The notes beneath the pieces are model-generated. The model was not told the origin of the DNA, made no database searches, and was given only the letters and a program-made list of their open reading frames with translations. From assembly GCF_005780165.1 (NCBI RefSeq), contig NZ_VAUV01000017.1, positions 62,001-126,000 of the forward strand: a stretch of DNA of 64,000 bases, given 5' to 3'. Each line of letters opens with the position of its first letter. The first letter of the stretch is position 1. Below are positions 42,221 to 50,973 of the stretch, piece by piece. Source of the stretch: Phragmitibacter flavus. Its GTDB lineage: Bacteria; Verrucomicrobiota; Verrucomicrobiia; Verrucomicrobiales; Verrucomicrobiaceae. A program made the position numbers and the translations under genes.

Positions 42221-43348
42221 TCACTTGTCCACCAGTTGCTCAATGGCATCGGCAATTCGTTCAGCCGCGTTGGCACAGGAGATTTGTTGTGCAGCCTGAC
42301 TCATCCTCTGGCTCTTTGCCGAATCGTTGAGAATTTCTCCAACAACTGCTGCTAATTTTTCCGGAGACAGTTCAAGTTCCGAAACCAATATGCCCGCCCC
42401 CGCTTTGTCAAAGATGGCGGCGTTTTTGGTTTGATGATCGTCTGCTGCGGTTGGGTAAGGCACCAGCAAACTAGGAACACCAAAATAGGCCAATTCAGCC
42501 AAAGTCGAAGCGCCTGAACGCGCCACGGCCATGTCGGCCACTCGATAAGCCAGCTCCATCCGATGACAAAACGCAGCGATATGTGAACGCAACTTGATCT
42601 CTTTGGTTTGATAAGCATCACAAACTTCCTGATAATCCCCTGGACCCGTGATGTGTAACAATTGCACCCCCAATGCATCGAGCTGATCCAATGAATGGGT
42701 CACCGCGTTGTTGACACCCCGAGCTCCCTGGCTCCCACCAATGATCAAGAGCGTTTTCAGGTTCGGATTCAATCCGAAAAATGCATAAGGATCTTCTTTG
42801 TTATCGTTCGCCGCCTGCCGGAGAGCACTGCGCACCGGAGTGCCCGTCACTTGAGTCGCCAGATGTTTGGGGAAGTAAGCCGCCGCCTCGCCAAATCCCA
42901 GCAGGATTTCGTCACAGTATCGTGAGGTCAACCGGTTCGCCTTGCCTGGAATCGCGTTGGAATCGTGGATCAGAGTCTTCACCTTGCACTGGCGACCGGC
43001 AAGGATTGGAGCAAACGATGTGAAGCCTCCCATCCCGAGCACAACGCGAATATTTTCCTTCTTAATCATCGCTTTGCACTGGCGAAGACCTTTCCAGACG
43101 CCCATCAAAAACTTTGGCATTTTGGGCGACAGCGGACTCGGCATGGCCAAATACGGAAGCTTCTCAAAACGCAATTCCGGATGCGCACTCGCTGCGAGGG
43201 CGTCGATCTTCTTTTCACTAATCAACAAGGTCACCGTATGTCGCCGCGCTCGCAATACCTCACCCACCGCGATGCCGGGATAAAGATGTCCACCCGTGCC
43301 GCCACAGGCGATCAAAACATGAAGACGAAATTGATTAGAGCGAGCCAT
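42221..43348 (-). CDS. murG: UDP-N-acetylglucosamine-lipid I GlcNAc transferase
   Basis: A 375-residue GT28 enzyme that adds GlcNAc to lipid I, giving lipid II, on the cytoplasmic side of the membrane. The N-terminal loop is ACGGTGGHLYPGIAV; other landmarks are VLGMGGFTSFAPIL, IHDSNAIPGKANRL, TGTPVRSAL, IIGGSQGARGVN, and the nucleotide-sugar site RSGASTLAELAYFGVPSLLVPYP. The ATG at 43348 lies before the core; it overlaps the ftsW end by 14 bp. It is the last recognisable gene of the dcw cluster. Confidence 0.94.
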   Translation of the reverse strand: MARSNQFRLHVLIACGGTGGHLYPGIAVGEVLRARRHTVTLLISEKKIDALAASAHPELRFEKLPYLAMPSPLSPKMPKFLMGVWKGLRQCKAMIKKENIRVVLGMGGFTSFAPILAGRQCKVKTLIHDSNAIPGKANRLTSRYCDEILLGFGEAAAYFPKHLATQVTGTPVRSALRQAANDNKEDPYAFFGLNPNLKTLLIIGGSQGARGVNNAVTHSLDQLDALGVQLLHITGPGDYQEVCDAYQTKEIKLRSHIAAFCHRMELAYRVADMAVARSGASTLAELAYFGVPSLLVPYPTAADDHQTKNAAIFDKAGAGILVSELELSPEKLAAVVGEILNDSAKSQRMSQAAQQISCANAAERIADAIEQLVDK

Positions 43349-44510
43349 GGCTGTGAGAAGCAGTTGACATACGACGGCGCCTGGTGAGCGGCAAGTCATT
43401 CTTCCGACCGGGCATTCCATGTCGATGGATGTTCACCAAAATCCCGATTCCGATCATTGCAAACAACAAACTCGACCCCCCCTTGCTCACAAAAGGCAAA
43501 GGCAATCCCTTGTTGGGCAGCAGTGCCGTGGTCACCCCCATGTTCATCAGTGCCTCCAGCGCCATGATGAGCGTGATTCCGAAGGCCAGCAGTTTCCCAA
43601 ACCGATCCTGCGCCCGCTGCGCAATGTTGAAACCTGCGACCAGGATGGTGACAAACAGCAACACCACGAAAATGGCACCTCCGAAACCCAACTCCTCACC
43701 GACCATTGGAAAAATAAAGTCAGTATGGGCCTCGGGCAATCCCATCATCTTCTGACGACCGTTGCCCAATCCAACCCCATCTACACCCCCGCTTCCAAAA
43801 GCAATCATCGCCCGCCACTGCTGAAGACCAAGCCCATCCTTAAATTTCTCAAGGTCCATGAAGGCCATGATCCTTTCCACCCGGTTGGGCATCAATTTGA
43901 CGACCCCATACAATCCCGCCAGCAATGTCGCTCCCACTGGCACCAGATAGATCCAACGGGTGCCCGCCACGAACATCATTCCCCCGCCCAATGCGCCGAT
44001 CAACACCGCTGAACCAAGATCAACCTCCATGCCTACCAGCAGCAAAGGCACCACCACCACCACCCCCGGAATCAGAAATCCTGGAAGAAACTCCCGAGTC
44101 AGGGGAGCGTGCCGCGCAAACCATCCTGCCAGCACAATGACACAGGCGAGCTTCGCCATCTCCGATGGTTGAAACTGCAACATCGGCAAACCCAGCGAGC
44201 TAAGCCCGATCCAACGCGATGCACCATTCACCTCAACCCCAACGTAAGGAACAAAACACAACACCAGGGTGATCAAGGTGACCCCGAAAATCCACCAGCG
44301 GAATCGAAACAAAAAGCCATAAGGCAGCCAAGCAAAAAAAACGGCGGCAAAAAGCGACACCACCACCCACATTCCCTGTTGCCACAACATGGTGTAGGCT
44401 GCCCCACCCTTTTCTTGAACAAAGAAGCTGGTGCTCGCCAGCATGACAATGCCCAGCAAGACCAGCAGACAAACGCTGGAAATGAGAAGGTAGACACTCG
44501 CTCGGTTCAT
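43335..44510 (-). CDS. ftsW: Septal peptidoglycan polymerase FtsW
   Basis: A 391-residue SEDS protein with about ten membrane helices. It polymerises lipid II at the septum together with FtsI. Visible SEDS features are ASRWIGLSSLGLPMLQFQPSEMAKLA, GTRWIYLVPVGATLL, AMIAFGSGGVDGVGLGNGRQK, PEAHTDFIFPMVGEELG and the end GLPLPFVSKGGSSLLFAMIGIGIL. The catalytic Asp is expected in the extracellular loop within the EVDLGSAVL area. ATG 44510 is chosen as the first in-frame ATG close to the fold. It overlaps murG. Confidence 0.94.
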   Translation of the reverse strand: MNRASVYLLISSVCLLVLLGIVMLASTSFFVQEKGGAAYTMLWQQGMWVVVSLFAAVFFAWLPYGFLFRFRWWIFGVTLITLVLCFVPYVGVEVNGASRWIGLSSLGLPMLQFQPSEMAKLACVIVLAGWFARHAPLTREFLPGFLIPGVVVVVPLLLVGMEVDLGSAVLIGALGGGMMFVAGTRWIYLVPVGATLLAGLYGVVKLMPNRVERIMAFMDLEKFKDGLGLQQWRAMIAFGSGGVDGVGLGNGRQKMMGLPEAHTDFIFPMVGEELGFGGAIFVVLLFVTILVAGFNIAQRAQDRFGKLLAFGITLIMALEALMNMGVTTALLPNKGLPLPFVSKGGSSLLFAMIGIGILVNIHRHGMPGRKNDLPLTRRRRMSTASHSHGSL

Positions 44511-44558
44511 GAGGTGATCATGATCACAAGTCCCGGTTCCATCCAAAGAACCAGGAAC

Positions 44559-45443
44559 TTATTTTGCCGGCAACTTCAACACGGTTCCTTTGCGCAATTT
44601 CCCAGGATCGGTGAACCCATTGAGCTTCATCAACTCATTCACATTCACATCATGTTTGCGAGCGATCCCGTAAAAGGTTTCCCCGTTCTGAACTTGATGA
44701 GAACGACTTGAACTCGCCACAGGTTTTGCCACCGCTGGTTTTGCAGGTGCATCCAGTTTCGGCGCAGCCTTGACCGGAACCGCCGCAGGAACCGGTTTGG
44801 CTTTTGCCACTTCCAGCCTTGGTTCGGCAGGTTTGTCCAGAGCTTTCGCAGCAACCGGCGCAGGGGCAGGCTCGACCAACTTCGAAGCTGAATTCTCCTC
44901 AGCCTTGGGAGCCATCATCACCGCAGGCGCTGCCGCACTGACGGTTCCGCCTCCCAGGCGCGGCACCAGCAATTTTCTGCCCACATACAAGGCTCCGTTT
45001 TCATTCAGGTTGTTCAACGCGGAGATCTGCTCCGTGGTTGCTCCAGTGGCTTCGGCGATGCTCTGCAGATTCTGTCCAGGCGTTACGATGTATTCGACCG
45101 TTTCCACGACTGCATTTGCATCCGTCTGACCAGCGGGGATTTCTGAACGCGGTGTTACCGAGGCATCCACCGCTATCGATTCAACCGACGGAATAACAGG
45201 CTGATCTTGCGTCGCGACATTGCTCCCCGGCTTTTCCGCAATGATGTTATACAGCACCACGGCGCCAATCAGGAACACGTGCAGCAACAGCAAAAAGGTA
45301 AAGATGCGACTGAGATTGCCGCTGCCATCCTGGATGTCGACATTGTCCGGCTCACCTTCAATGGCGGACACACGATGACGCCGCACTGGCCCCGTGCGGG
45401 GCGCTGCCGCTGGGGTATCTGGTCGTGGAATTTCGCTTTTCAT
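44559..45443 (-). CDS. LysM-domain membrane protein inside the dcw cluster
   Basis: A 294-residue protein with a cytoplasmic N-terminus, one membrane helix (IFTFLLLLHVFLIGAVVLYNII, about 47-68), and two LysM modules: EYIVTPGQNLQSIAEATGATTEQISALNNL (near 117-146) and HQVQNGETFYGIARKHDVNVNELMKLNGF at the C-terminus. A long Ala/Pro/Lys linker lies between. LysM binds peptidoglycan, so it probably tethers the divisome or synthesis machinery to the cell wall. It lies between murD and ftsW and overlaps murD by four bases. This is not part of the classical dcw cluster, but similar insertions are expected in this phylum. Confidence 0.88.
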   Translation of the reverse strand: MKSEIPRPDTPAAAPRTGPVRRHRVSAIEGEPDNVDIQDGSGNLSRIFTFLLLLHVFLIGAVVLYNIIAEKPGSNVATQDQPVIPSVESIAVDASVTPRSEIPAGQTDANAVVETVEYIVTPGQNLQSIAEATGATTEQISALNNLNENGALYVGRKLLVPRLGGGTVSAAAPAVMMAPKAEENSASKLVEPAPAPVAAKALDKPAEPRLEVAKAKPVPAAVPVKAAPKLDAPAKPAVAKPVASSSRSHQVQNGETFYGIARKHDVNVNELMKLNGFTDPGKLRKGTVLKLPAK

Positions 45444-46813
45444 GGTTTTGTTTTGGGTGGGGTTGGGATTGGAGATTCAGTCAGTCTCATCACTGCGTCG
45501 CAAAAAACGTTGCCGCGTTCAACATAGCTGCTGAACATGTCGAACGAGGAGGTGCCTGGCGAAAAAACAATGTCTTGATCAAGCGCCGCCATCTCCGTGG
45601 CCACTTGAACCGATTCAGGAACCGAAACCGCCTTGCGACAAGGCACCAAGGAAGAGAACTGATCGAACAGCTTGTCCGCAATTTCACCGATTAACACCAG
45701 CCCCGCCACCTTGGCGTGCAGCAAGCCGGCGAGCGGCGAATAATCGAGTCCTTTTTCCTTGCCGCCAATGATCAACACCACTGGCTCATCCTGAGACCGC
45801 AGACAAGTCTCCAACGCATGCAAGTTGGTGGCCTTCGAATCATTGATGTAACGTCGGCCATTCACGATGCGCACCAACTCACACCGGTGCCTCGCTGCCG
45901 CATATCCATTCAAGGCATCCAGCATCGCCGGCACTTCAAGCCCCATGCTCAAGCCCGCCGCCAGGGCCGACATTTGATTCTCAATGTTATGCCGTTCTTT
46001 CAATGGGAAATCATTGACGCTGGCGATGACCTCTCCATTCAGCCAAACGTCCGTTCCCTTTAATTGGAAATCTGAATCCGCACCTTCATCCGTGCTGAAA
46101 GTCACCACCTTCGGCACCAAATCGCCCAGCCGTTCGCCCTTGCGCACAATGGCCACATCGTCCGCCGTCATGTTGTCAAAGATATGTCGTTTCGCGACAA
46201 AGTAAGTGTCCTCATCCGGATAACGATCCAAGTGATCCGCCGCGAAATTCAGCCACAACGCCACTTGGGGATGGAAATCAACGATCGTCTCCAACTGAAA
46301 TGAACTTACCTCAAGCGTCAGCACATCATATGGCTCTTCACTGAGCGCAACCTCGCTCAACGCAAGTCCATAATTGCCGCAGGCAATGGTGCGTTTGCCA
46401 CAGCCTTCAAAGATCCGTTCCAACAACTCGGTCGTCGTGGTCTTGCCATTGGTGCCGGTGATGGCGACCACCGGAATGTGTCGCAACTCCCGCCACGCAA
46501 ATTCCATCTCACCAATCAAAGGCACACCGCCATCGGTGAAGATCTTCGGCAAAGGCCACCCCGCATCGAGACCGGGGCTGATCACAACCATCGAGAATCG
46601 AATCTCTCCACATGCATGGCGCGCTTCGTCCAACCCAATTTTTAAGCTGATCCCTTCGCTCTCGAAACTCTTCACCGCCTTCTGCAAAGACGCCGGATCA
46701 CCATCATCAAACACCACCACCTCCGCACCGAGACGACGCGCCAGTCGAGCCGCGCCAAGACCGCTTCGGCCGGCGCCAAGAATGGCGTAGTGATGTCCGC
46801 TCAGTTTTTTCAC
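45440..46813 (-). CDS. murD: UDP-N-acetylmuramoyl-L-alanine-D-glutamate ligase
   Basis: A 457-residue Mur ligase adding D-glutamate to UDP-MurNAc-L-Ala. The N-terminal nucleotide-binding domain is YAILGAGRSGLGAARLARRLGAEVVVFD. The ATP loop is GTNGKTTTTELL, followed by GNYGLALSE and EVSSFQLE. The Mur ligase C-domain contains RHRCELV, INDSKATN and GGKEKGLDYSPL. The length is normal. It overlaps the LysM gene by four bases and starts just before mraY ends. Confidence 0.95.
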   Translation of the reverse strand: MKKLSGHHYAILGAGRSGLGAARLARRLGAEVVVFDDGDPASLQKAVKSFESEGISLKIGLDEARHACGEIRFSMVVISPGLDAGWPLPKIFTDGGVPLIGEMEFAWRELRHIPVVAITGTNGKTTTTELLERIFEGCGKRTIACGNYGLALSEVALSEEPYDVLTLEVSSFQLETIVDFHPQVALWLNFAADHLDRYPDEDTYFVAKRHIFDNMTADDVAIVRKGERLGDLVPKVVTFSTDEGADSDFQLKGTDVWLNGEVIASVNDFPLKERHNIENQMSALAAGLSMGLEVPAMLDALNGYAAARHRCELVRIVNGRRYINDSKATNLHALETCLRSQDEPVVLIIGGKEKGLDYSPLAGLLHAKVAGLVLIGEIADKLFDQFSSLVPCRKAVSVPESVQVATEMAALDQDIVFSPGTSSFDMFSSYVERGNVFCDAVMRLTESPIPTPPKTKP

Positions 46814-46814
46814 A

Positions 46815-48065
46815 TCAACGAATTTTTAAAGAGGCAAGGCCGATGAAGGCCATGATCAACGACAACATCCAAAAACGCACCACCACCTGGCTCTCCGGCC
46901 AGCCGCCCAGCTCGAAGTGATGGTGAATCGGCGACATCCGGAAAATGCGCTTGCCGGTTAGTTTAAAACTGATCACCTGCATGATCACTGATCCAGCCTC
47001 CATCACAAACACCCCGCCAACCACGACAAGCAAGAGCTCCTGTTTGCTGCCAATTGCCAGCGTCGCAATCGCCCCGCCAATGGCCAGCGAACCGGTATCT
47101 CCCATGAACATTTTTGCAGGCTGACAGTTGAACCACAAAAATCCAAAACACGCTCCCACCAACCCCATCGCCACAATCGTCAGCTCGTCCGCATAAGGAA
47201 AATACGGAATGATCAAAAACTTCGCATATTGAATGTTGCTGCCAAGATAACACAACATTGCATAAGCCAGCCCCGTGCTGATGGAACACCCGGTCGCCAG
47301 TCCATCTAGTCCGTCGGTTAAATTTACTGCATTTGACGCCCCAACGATGATCAGCGCAAAAAACGCAACCGCAAACAGGCCCATGTCGGCAATCACCGGA
47401 TCCTTAAACGCCGGAAGGAAAAGGCTCCGGTAGGAAACCGGCGTGCGCGTGTCCTGGGTCACCATTCCCTTCGTCGTCGTGGTCGTCGTCGCCCCAAGAA
47501 CAGCCTCAGCTCCTTGGGTCGTCTTCACAACAGTATCCACCTGTTCGGTTTTCCCCGTGACCATGGCGCCGTCGGGAATCGCATAGGCAAACAAGCTACC
47601 CGCAATGATCGCCACCACAAACTGCCATCCCAGCTTCATCCGCGCACTCACACCCTTCGAATTCTTCTTCGCCACCTTCTCGTAATCATCAAGAAATCCC
47701 AGCAACCCCAGTAGAATGGTGGTGCCCAGAACAATCCACACCGCCACATTCGCCCAGTCCACCCAAAGCAACACCGACAAACAAAAGGTCACCAGGATCA
47801 ACACGCCGCCCATCGTCGGCGTCCCCGCCTTCTTGCCATGCAGATCAAACAGCTTCTGCACCTCTTCCTTGGATCGAACCGGCTGTCCCACTTTCAGGGA
47901 AATCAGCTTGCGGATCACCCAGTCGCCGAACAACAGGGAGAGCAAAAACGCCGTCAGAAACGCCCCGCCAGCACGCAGCGTGTGATAGTGCAGCACGTGA
48001 AGCGGACGGAACAGAAAACTGTCGCCGTCCATTAAAAGTCGTAGTTCGCTCAACCAGTAAATCAT
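46815..48065 (-). CDS. mraY: Phospho-MurNAc-pentapeptide transferase
   Basis: A 416-residue membrane enzyme making lipid I from UDP-MurNAc-pentapeptide and undecaprenyl phosphate. Landmarks are KKAGTPTMGGVLIL, GFLDDYEKVAKKNSKGVSARMKLGWQ, NAVNLTDGLDGLATG, and the MSPIHHHFELGGWPESQVVVRFW tail, with catalytic Asp126/127. Between the fourth and fifth helices there is an insertion of about 50 residues (VDTVVKTTQGAEAVLGATTTTTTK region) rich in Thr. The family has only a short loop there. It overlaps murF by four bases. Confidence 0.95.
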   Translation of the reverse strand: MIYWLSELRLLMDGDSFLFRPLHVLHYHTLRAGGAFLTAFLLSLLFGDWVIRKLISLKVGQPVRSKEEVQKLFDLHGKKAGTPTMGGVLILVTFCLSVLLWVDWANVAVWIVLGTTILLGLLGFLDDYEKVAKKNSKGVSARMKLGWQFVVAIIAGSLFAYAIPDGAMVTGKTEQVDTVVKTTQGAEAVLGATTTTTTKGMVTQDTRTPVSYRSLFLPAFKDPVIADMGLFAVAFFALIIVGASNAVNLTDGLDGLATGCSISTGLAYAMLCYLGSNIQYAKFLIIPYFPYADELTIVAMGLVGACFGFLWFNCQPAKMFMGDTGSLAIGGAIATLAIGSKQELLLVVVGGVFVMEAGSVIMQVISFKLTGKRIFRMSPIHHHFELGGWPESQVVVRFWMLSLIMAFIGLASLKIR

Positions 48066-49447
48066 GATGTTTCAAAAATGCTTAGAACCTGCTCCATGCC
48101 AGCAGCACGACTCCCTTTCAACAAAACAACGTCGTCACTTTTCAACCAACCCCGCAAATAGGCAGCACACTCCCCGTGCGACGCAAAATGCTCCCGCGCC
48201 AAATCTCCCCGCACTTTCCCTGCCGCCAGGCCCATCGACTCCGCTTCATCCCCACCCACCGTGCAAAGCAAATCAATCCCCGATCCGGCCGCAAACTCCC
48301 CGATCTCGATGTGCGCACTTTCCGCATGCACCCCCAGTTCACCCATCCGTCCCAATACCGCCACCCGACGCCCAGACGAAGAAAACTCCGCCAGCGTCTT
48401 CAGACCCGCGCGCATGGAATCCGGATTCGCATTGTAGGAATCATCCAGAAAAGTAATCCCCTCCACCACCTTCACCTGCAATCGACCCTTGCTCAGCTTG
48501 ACGCTTCCCAGCGCTTCTGCAATCTGCGTTGGACTCACCCCCTGATGCCACGCGCAAGCCGCCGCCAGCGCTGCATTGCCCACCATGTGCGCCCCCACCA
48601 CCGGCAGCGCCACCTCCACTGTTTCCTGACCTGCAAAATCCAACAAGAATCGCGCACCCTTGGCATCCGTCCCCAATAATGTCGCCTTCACATCCCCGGT
48701 CCCCACTCCAGCCGTCAATACCTGCGCCTTGCTCCTCGCTCGCAACGAAGGCGTCATGTCATCGTTCGCATTCAAGATCACCATGCCGCCTGGGGAAATC
48801 GCCTCGACCAGCATCCCCTTTTCCTTCGCGATCCCCTCACGTGAGCCCATGTATTCAATGTGCGCAATGCCAATGTTGGTGATCACCGCGACATCAGGAG
48901 CCGCGATGTTTGCCAGCACTTCAATCTCCCCGAAATGGTTCATCCCCATCTCCACCACCACCGCTTCCGTGCCCGGCTCCATCGCCAGCAAAGTCAACGG
49001 CACGCCAATGTGATTGTTCAAATTGCCCAAGGTCGCCGCTGTCCGATACTTGCAACCAAGCAACGTGGACAACAGGTCCTTGGTGCTCGTCTTGCCATTG
49101 CTGCCCGTTACTCCGATCACCAACGGATCCAACAAGCGCCGGTAAGCCTTGGCAAGCGACTGCAATCCCACCAAAGTATCCGCCACCTTGATCAGCCCGC
49201 CCTTCCAATCTCCTTCGCCAAGGTCATCAGGCACCCGACTCACCAGCATCGCCGCCACTCCTGAAGCTGCCACTTGCGACAAAAAATCATGCGCATCAAA
49301 ACGTTCACCCGCCAACGCCACAAACAAATCTCCCGGACCCGTCTTGCGTGAGTCCGTCGACACCTTCCGACACAACGACGAACCCTCCCCCTGCAGAAGT
49401 CCCCCGCCGCAAAAATCTGCCACCTGCTGTAAACTCAATTCCATCAT
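48062..49447 (-). CDS. murF: UDP-MurNAc-tripeptide D-alanyl-D-alanine ligase
   Basis: A 461-residue Mur ligase adding D-Ala-D-Ala. The N-terminal domain has VSTDSRKTGPGDLFVALAGERFDAHDFL, the ATP loop is GVTGSNGKTSTKDLL, followed by LNNHIGVPLTLL, EMGMNHFGEIEVL, and the C-terminal SYNANPDSMRAGL and LGRMGELG. The domain make-up fits MurF. Two ATGs lie at 49447 and 49444; the start overlaps the murE stop, so translation is coupled. Confidence 0.95.
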   Translation of the reverse strand: MMELSLQQVADFCGGGLLQGEGSSLCRKVSTDSRKTGPGDLFVALAGERFDAHDFLSQVAASGVAAMLVSRVPDDLGEGDWKGGLIKVADTLVGLQSLAKAYRRLLDPLVIGVTGSNGKTSTKDLLSTLLGCKYRTAATLGNLNNHIGVPLTLLAMEPGTEAVVVEMGMNHFGEIEVLANIAAPDVAVITNIGIAHIEYMGSREGIAKEKGMLVEAISPGGMVILNANDDMTPSLRARSKAQVLTAGVGTGDVKATLLGTDAKGARFLLDFAGQETVEVALPVVGAHMVGNAALAAACAWHQGVSPTQIAEALGSVKLSKGRLQVKVVEGITFLDDSYNANPDSMRAGLKTLAEFSSSGRRVAVLGRMGELGVHAESAHIEIGEFAAGSGIDLLCTVGGDEAESMGLAAGKVRGDLAREHFASHGECAAYLRGWLKSDDVVLLKGSRAAGMEQVLSIFETS

Positions 49448-50973
49448 CGCAGTCCGTCTCTCTGGTCACGAAGCTCCCGGGCCTCCAAACGTTTTTCGCC
49501 CTTGATCCTGATCTCGCGCTCCACCAAGCGCTTGGCGATCTTGCGGTCATCAAACGGATGTTTCACGCCCATGATGTCCTGATAAGGCTCATGTCCCTTG
49601 CCGGCAATCACCACAATGTCCCCGGCCTTCGCCCCCTTGATCGCAGTATGAATCGCCTCTTCGCGATCCTCAATCAACACATGGCTCGTCTTGGCAAAAC
49701 CCTTCTGCGCATCCTGCATGATCAACTGCGGATCCTCCATGCGTGGATTGTCGCTCGTCAGAATGCAGACATCACTATACTCCTCCGCCGCCCGCGCCAT
49801 CAATGGCCGCTTGATCCGATCCCGATTGCCACCGCAACCAAACACCGTGATCAACCGCTGCGGTTTCAGTCCTCTCGCCGATGCCAATGCATTCAACACG
49901 CCATCCGGTGTATGCGCATAATCCACAAAAACGTGGAATCCATGATTGTCCGGAGTCACCCGTTCCATCCGACCCGGCACCTGCGGAGCCTGTTGCATCG
50001 CCTTCACCGAGTCGCGGAAGTTACAACCCAAAGCATGCGCGGTCGCCAGCGCTGCCAGTGAGTTGTAAACATTGAACTGCCCGATCAAAGGAATCCGAGC
50101 CAGGAGCGATCTGCCTTTGAACTCCAATTCAAAAGTCGTGCCGGTCAGTTCATAGCGCGGGTTAACTGCCCGATAGGTTGAGTTAGCTCCCAAACCATAA
50201 GTCACCAGCCCTTCATGATTCTTGAACTTGTCCACCAGCCGGCGTCCCCAGACGTCATCCGAATTCACAATCAACTTGCCCTTCGGATTCGCTGCGGCCA
50301 TGTCGAAAAGCTTCATCTTGGCAATGAAATAATCCTCCATCGTCCCATGAAAATCGAGGTGATCCTGGGTGAGATTGGTGAACACCGCCGCATCGACTTT
50401 GACCCCCGACATCCGGTGCAATTCCAACGCATGCGACGACGCCTCCATCGCCACCGCGCGACACCCATTGTCGACCATCTGCTTCAGCAAACCCTGCAAT
50501 TCAGGCGCTTCCGGCGTGGTGTGCGTTGGCGTCTTCAACTCCCCACCCACATCATAAACCACCGTGCCGAGCAAACCGCAGCGGAGATGGGCATGATTCA
50601 ACAAATGATGCAGCAGGAAAGCCGTTGTCGTCTTGCCATTGGTGCCGGTAATTGCCCCCACCAACAATTGTTTGGCCGGATCGCCACTTACCACCCGAGC
50701 CAGTTCCCCCATCGCAAAACGCGAGTCCCGCACATGCACCCATGGAGTGGAACCTTCTGCTGGAGGTGCCGTCTCTGCCACAATCGCCGAAGCACCCGCC
50801 TTCAAAGCCTTTTCAATAAAATCATGCCCGTCCACCTTCTCACCACGCAACGCCACGAATACCGCGCCAGGACCAGCCTTGCGGGAATCATAAATCACCG
50901 AGGTAATCTCGGTATCCAGTATGCCACTGGCCACCGGTCTATCGAGCACCGCTATCAAATCACGTAACTTCAT
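49444..50973 (-). CDS. murE: UDP-MurNAc-tripeptide synthetase, meso-diaminopimelate type
   Basis: A 509-residue Mur ligase adding the third residue. The ATP loop is AITGTNGKTTTAFLL, then THTTPEAPELQGLL and MEASSHALELHR. The substrate-choosing motif in the C-domain is DNPR (TSDNPRMEDP), the form of meso-diaminopimelate ligases; lysine enzymes usually differ there. The conserved GKGHEPYQDI follows. The peptidoglycan is therefore predicted to be of DAP type. It overlaps both murF and ftsI. Confidence 0.95.
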   Translation of the reverse strand: MKLRDLIAVLDRPVASGILDTEITSVIYDSRKAGPGAVFVALRGEKVDGHDFIEKALKAGASAIVAETAPPAEGSTPWVHVRDSRFAMGELARVVSGDPAKQLLVGAITGTNGKTTTAFLLHHLLNHAHLRCGLLGTVVYDVGGELKTPTHTTPEAPELQGLLKQMVDNGCRAVAMEASSHALELHRMSGVKVDAAVFTNLTQDHLDFHGTMEDYFIAKMKLFDMAAANPKGKLIVNSDDVWGRRLVDKFKNHEGLVTYGLGANSTYRAVNPRYELTGTTFELEFKGRSLLARIPLIGQFNVYNSLAALATAHALGCNFRDSVKAMQQAPQVPGRMERVTPDNHGFHVFVDYAHTPDGVLNALASARGLKPQRLITVFGCGGNRDRIKRPLMARAAEEYSDVCILTSDNPRMEDPQLIMQDAQKGFAKTSHVLIEDREEAIHTAIKGAKAGDIVVIAGKGHEPYQDIMGVKHPFDDRKIAKRLVEREIRIKGEKRLEARELRDQRDGLR

